Source: Funneliformis mosseae (taxonomy: Eukaryota; Glomeromycota; Glomeromycetes; Glomerales; Glomeraceae). Taken from it: a DNA stretch of 10,023 nt. This document shows positions 7,625 to 10,023 of this stretch, piece after piece (positions within the stretch are counted from its first letter, which is position 1; each line of letters begins with the position of its first letter). Location of the stretch: positions 1 through 10,023 of the forward strand of contig CAJVPP010004148.1 of the NCBI GenBank assembly GCA_910592005.1, written 5' to 3'. Made by a program: the position numbers and the translations under genes. The notes under the pieces were generated by a model that saw nothing but the letters and a program-made list of their open reading frames with translations, was not told where the DNA came from and searched no databases.

Positions 7625-7905
7625 TTACTACCTTGAATACAGCTGAAGAGCCCAAAGATCTAAAAAAAATTGGTTAATTAATAATTAAGTGAAAGAAGAA
7701 AGAATGAAACAAAAAAGAAAAAAAAATAAAATAAAACTTACCACTTTAGATCTAGCTGAAGTGTTAAAAGATCTAAAAAAAAGAAAAAAATTAGTTAATT
7801 TAATAATCAAGTAAAAAGAGAACGAAGCAAAGAAGAAAGTAATAAAATCTTATCACTTTAGATCTAGCTGAAGTGTCAGAAAAATCTAAAAAAAAAAATT
7901 GGTTG
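7625..7905. repeat. ~113-bp tandem repeat (right block), about 2.5 copies
   Basis: Three aligned cores, AGCTGAAG(A/T)G followed by (A/G)ATCTAAAAAAA, sit with ATCTAA at 7658, 7771 and 7884, a 113-bp period twice over. Each unit has TTACCACTTTAGATCTAGCTG, the ATCTAA core, TTGGTTAATTAATAATTAAGT-like sequence, and an A-rich GAA/AAG tail. It lies in the 3' tail of the Tigger-like element and ends about 160 bp before that element's right inverted repeat. Confidence 0.75.
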
Positions 7906-8063
7906 TTAAACAACTAAGTGTCAAAACAATGAATAAAATAATAATAAATTATATATAAACTATAGATATAATAGATGTAATAAAATAAATACAATATTAA
8001 TACTGGTAATTTACATAATTACATTTAAACATACTTTTATAATCATACTATAAGGCAATACTG

Positions 8064-8092
8064 AAGGGTGTGATTATAAAAAGAATCGACTA
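8064..8092 (-). repeat. Right terminal and subterminal inverted repeat of the Tigger-like element
   Basis: AAGGGTGTGATTATA (8064-8078) is the exact reverse complement of the left subterminal 15-mer, and GAATCGACTA (8083-8092) is the degenerate terminus. On the minus strand it begins TAGTCGA where CAGTCGA would be expected, a C-to-T change. The top strand continues with TA at 8093. Confidence 0.65.
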
Positions 8093-8094
8093 TA

Positions 8095-8561
8095 TTATTA
8101 GAAATAATATGATAAATAAACTAAGAAAAGTATTATTTAAATCTAAAAATATGGGATCTTTGTAATAGAAAGAGAAAAACTGCTAAACAAAATTTCTACA
8201 TTTATATGCTAAATATGATTTTAAGTTCAAATATGTTCATTCAGATATAACATTAACTCATTTTTTATTTTTCTAGCTAATTTTCTTTTCTATTATAAAG
8301 GACTTATATGTTCGTTAGATTTACTTTATTTTGAGATGAATTAGATAATAAAATACAATAATATAATTATATGAGCAATTTAAAAATATTATATACAAAA
8401 TATTAATTTGCAATATCTAAAAGGTTCTTTAATTAATATATAATATATATTTTAATATTTTGTTAAATGTAAAATGTAAAATATTAATTACAAAAAAAGA
8501 TAAAATATCAAAATCAAGTTTTTTAGAAATATAATCTAAAAAGTATTGAAAATAATTAATT
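8095..8561. other. AT-rich spacer, nothing recognised
   Basis: Sequence between the Tigger-like element and the next small element. It is AT-rich with short TATA and AATAAT runs. No open frame, tRNA-like fold or repeat could be supported on either strand. Confidence 0.5.
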
Positions 8562-8924
8562 ATGTACACTAGTCGAAATAGTCCAAATCGGCTAAAAATC
8601 AGATGGCTGATTTAGGCCGATTTTGATACTATTTACGTCTGATTTGTCATATTTTCTGATCAGCATAAACAGGTGCTGATAGACGCTGATCGATCCTAAT
8701 CAAATATGGCTATTCAGAACTTAAATTCAACTATAAATTAGCCTAAAATTGGCCTTAATTCAGTAATAATTCAGACGCCGATAGACTCCAATCGGATAAG
8801 CAATTCAACCATAAATCAGCCAAAATTAACCTCAATTTAGAATCAATTCAGCAACAATTCAGATGTCAATCGATGCTAATCGACTCCAATCAGATGAGCA
8901 ATTTAGTATCAATAATTAGTACAT
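8562..8924. mobile_element. Small non-autonomous element with hairpin and internal repeats (MITE-like)
   Basis: This island is less AT-rich than its flanks. Its limits are ATGTAC (8562-8567) and GTACAT (8919-8924), which are inverted copies. Near the left end is a strong hairpin at 8577-8633. The rest carries three diverged sub-units of about 90-105 bp marked by GACGC(T/C)GAT, CTCCAATC(G/A)GAT and AATTCAG motifs, starting near 8671, 8773 and 8862. No open frame exists. A short, non-coding, hairpin-bearing unit fits a MITE or a satellite-derived element; no target duplication is clear, so the boundaries are tentative. Confidence 0.4.
8577..8633. repeat. Strong imperfect inverted repeat (hairpin)
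   Basis: The left arm (8577-8602, AATAGTCCAAATCGGC then TAAAAATCAG) pairs with the right arm (8607-8633), whose reverse complement is AATAGTATCAAAATCGGC then CTAAATCAG. About 23 of 26 positions pair, with a 4-nt loop ATGG. The differences are a few substitutions and single-base gaps. Confidence 0.75.
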
Positions 8925-9054
8925 TTTATTTATTAAATTTATTAAATATTAAATTTTATTAATAATAAAAACCTAATATAAATTTGCAAAAATATAACAA
9001 AATATCACTAAAATCTATTGATTAATTTCTTATTAAAAATAGAATAATAAAATA
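8925..9054. other. AT-rich spacer before the minisatellite
   Basis: Short AT-rich spacer with repeated TTTATT/AATAAA words. No gene or structured repeat is supported. Confidence 0.5.
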
Positions 9055-9655
9055 ATAAAATCTGATCCATTTCCTCTCAAAATCCCCTTAAATCATCTTA
9101 AATATAGATAAATAAATAATATATGATAAAAATATGATCCATTCCTTCTGAAATCGGCCAAAAAATATAAAAATAATAAATATAAAATGTAGAAAATAGA
9201 AAAATCAAACCAAAATCACCCCTAAAAATGTAGATAATTATTAAAATCAACCTGTTTCCATCCAAATCGCCCAAAAAAACAAAAATAATTATTAAAATTG
9301 ACCCGTTCCCACCCAAATTGCCCAAAAAAAACGTTAAGATAATTATTAAAATTGACCCATTTCTACCCCCAAATCGCTTAAAAAAAACATAAAAATAATT
9401 ATTAAAATCAACCCGTTCCCACCCAAATCACCCAAAAAATTAGAAAGATAATTATTAAAATTGACCCGTTTCCACTCCTAAATCACCTAAAAAACATAAA
9501 AAATAATTATTAAAATCGACCTGTTCCTACCTAAATTGCCCGAAAAAAACGTAAAAAATAATTATTACAATTGACCCATTCCCACCCCCAAATCACCCAA
9601 AAAAATGTAAGATAATTATTAAAATTAACCCATTTCCACCCAAATCGTCCAAAAA
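9055..9655. repeat. 54-bp minisatellite, eight clear units plus about three degenerate ones
   Basis: Clear units start with ATAATTATT at 9234, 9285, 9339, 9395, 9448, 9503, 9558 and 9612, spaced 51-56 bp. The consensus is ATAATTATTAAAATCGACCC, then GTTCCCACCCAAATCGCCC, then an A-run with an ACGTAA-like tail. Degenerate units lie upstream, near 9058 (ATCTGATCCATTTCC), 9130 (ATGATCCATTCC, AATCGGCC) and 9170-9233. Units differ mostly at three consensus CpG sites that have become TG or CA. Minus-strand open frames across the array merely repeat the unit and are not genes. The array ends at the stop codon of the exon at 9660-9958. Confidence 0.9.
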
Positions 9656-9659
9656 TTCA

Positions 9660-9958
9660 TCATTCGCTATCATCTATTATAGGATCATCATCTTCTTTAG
9701 TAGCAGATGAAACCCTCCTTTGACTTCAGTATATTCCTTGGTTTCTGTTACATATTCTTCTGCAGTTGTAACACCTGCTTTGACCTTAGTATCATAGACC
9801 GCACCAGGTTGTGCTTTATATGACCACTTTGGAGTATTATAGGGATGTGACCAGTCATAATGCTGTATATTATCATTGTATTTTCTCTTTCATTTAATTT
9901 GAGATGATGATGTTGCAGCAACATAAGGATCAAGTACCTTTCTCAATAAATTTTTCAG
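9660..9958 (-). pseudogene. Broken terminal exon of an unrecognised gene
   Basis: Read downwards from 9958, after a good acceptor (TATTTTCTTCTTTTAG, AG at 9959-9960) and a CACTAAT branch-like motif at 9975-9982, the exon gives VLDPYVAATSSSQIK, a TGA at 9890-9892, KRKYNDNIQHYDWSHPYN, TPKWSYKAQPGAVYDTKVKA and TTAEEYVTETKEYTEVK. A one-base shift near 9715 leads into VSSATKEDDDPIIDDSE and a TGA at 9660-9662. The tail is acidic; the TGA could have been CGA or TGG. A second shift near 9935 is possible, since an alternative exon start reads EKFIEKGT. Upstream exons lie beyond the right edge of the window. I do not recognise the family. Two defects in about 100 codons suggest younger decay than the transposase relic, or sequence errors in a real gene. 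Confidence 0.5.
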
Positions 9959-10023
9959 CTAAAAGAAGAAAATAATTAGTGGAATATACTAAATAAATTC
10001 AAAATATGCTAAATTAGATAAAG
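9959..10023 (-). other. Intron (partial) upstream of the terminal exon
   Basis: Minus-strand sequence ending in a pyrimidine-rich tract and TAG at 9959-9961, with CACTAAT about 15 nt upstream of that tract's end as a likely branch point. The donor lies beyond the window. Confidence 0.45.

Larger units (their letters stand above)
4288..8092 (+). mobile_element. Dead pogo/Tigger-type (Tc1/mariner superfamily) DNA transposon, about 3.8 kb
   Basis: The left end reads CAGTCAACCC from 4288, after TA. The right end, read on the opposite strand from 8092, is TAGTCGATTC, followed on the top strand by TA at 8093-8094. The ends match at 6 of 10 positions and the other four are all transitions. Just inside each end is the same 15-mer in inverted orientation: TATAATCACACCCTT at 4317-4331 and its reverse complement at 8064-8078. 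CAGT-type ends and TA target duplications are typical of the pogo/Tigger group, which agrees with the transposase relic at 4723-6545. The 5' region is about 430 bp and the 3' tail about 1.5 kb, unusually long and filled with a minisatellite-like repeat. The multiply broken transposase means the copy cannot move on its own. Confidence 0.7.

Noticed and set aside
4288..8092. LTR retrotransposon or LINE
   Set aside because: No long terminal repeats, reverse transcriptase motif or poly-A end were seen. The DDE order, CENP-B-type DNA-binding domains and inverted ends point to a DNA transposon.
8577..8924. CRISPR-like array
   Set aside because: The internal repeats are long, diverged and lack uniform spacers, and the setting is eukaryotic.
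9098..9325. 75-codon open frame on the minus strand
   Set aside because: It is a read-through of the 54-bp minisatellite; the product repeats the same G-D-L-x-G-N-x-x-I-L-I-I-I words. The period of 54 is a multiple of three, so open frames persist by chance.
9748..9933. 61-codon open frame on the minus strand
   Set aside because: It overlaps the terminal exon in another frame. The exon frame with YDWSHPYNTPKW and KVKAGVTTAEEY is far more protein-like and follows a good splice acceptor, so this is a shadow.

Overview
This window looks like an AT-rich, repeat-laden stretch of a eukaryotic nuclear genome, most likely fungal. The supports are short GT-AG introns, a pogo/Tigger-type transposon, a tyrosine-recombinase-like (DUF3504/Crypton-type) relic, a Myb/SANT-like relic and no prokaryotic gene organisation. 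The mix of families and the base composition recall arbuscular mycorrhizal fungi (Glomeromycotina), but that is recalled from memory, not searched. I see no intact long gene. Nearly everything that once coded is now broken by stop codons and frameshifts.

Layout. 1-410: AT-rich DNA with a two-copy direct repeat. 424-936 (+): relic of a Myb/SANT-like (trihelix-type) DNA-binding protein, probably three exons. 948-1260: T-rich low-complexity DNA. 1427-2092 (+): possible TATA box, then about 140 coding-like codons split by one A9 homopolymer shift. 2090-3250: coding-like sequence whose strand is not settled. 3290-3530 (-): relic of a DUF3504/Crypton-like recombinase N-terminal region, with more minus-strand coding-like sequence upstream to 4150. 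4288-8092: a complete but dead pogo/Tigger element with degenerate terminal inverted repeats, TA flanks, a transposase pseudogene (4723-6545) and a long 3' tail holding a ~113-120 bp repeat. 8562-8924: small non-coding element with a strong hairpin and internal repeats. 9055-9655: 54-bp minisatellite. 9660-9958 (-): broken terminal exon of an unrecognised gene that continues past the window edge.

The genes do not work together as a pathway. The shared theme is decay. Stops in the relics mostly sit where the family has Trp, Gln or Arg, and the minisatellite units differ mainly by CpG to TpG or CpA. This points to heavy cytosine deamination, as expected of methylated or RIP-like silenced repeats. 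The minisatellite gives the most direct record of it.
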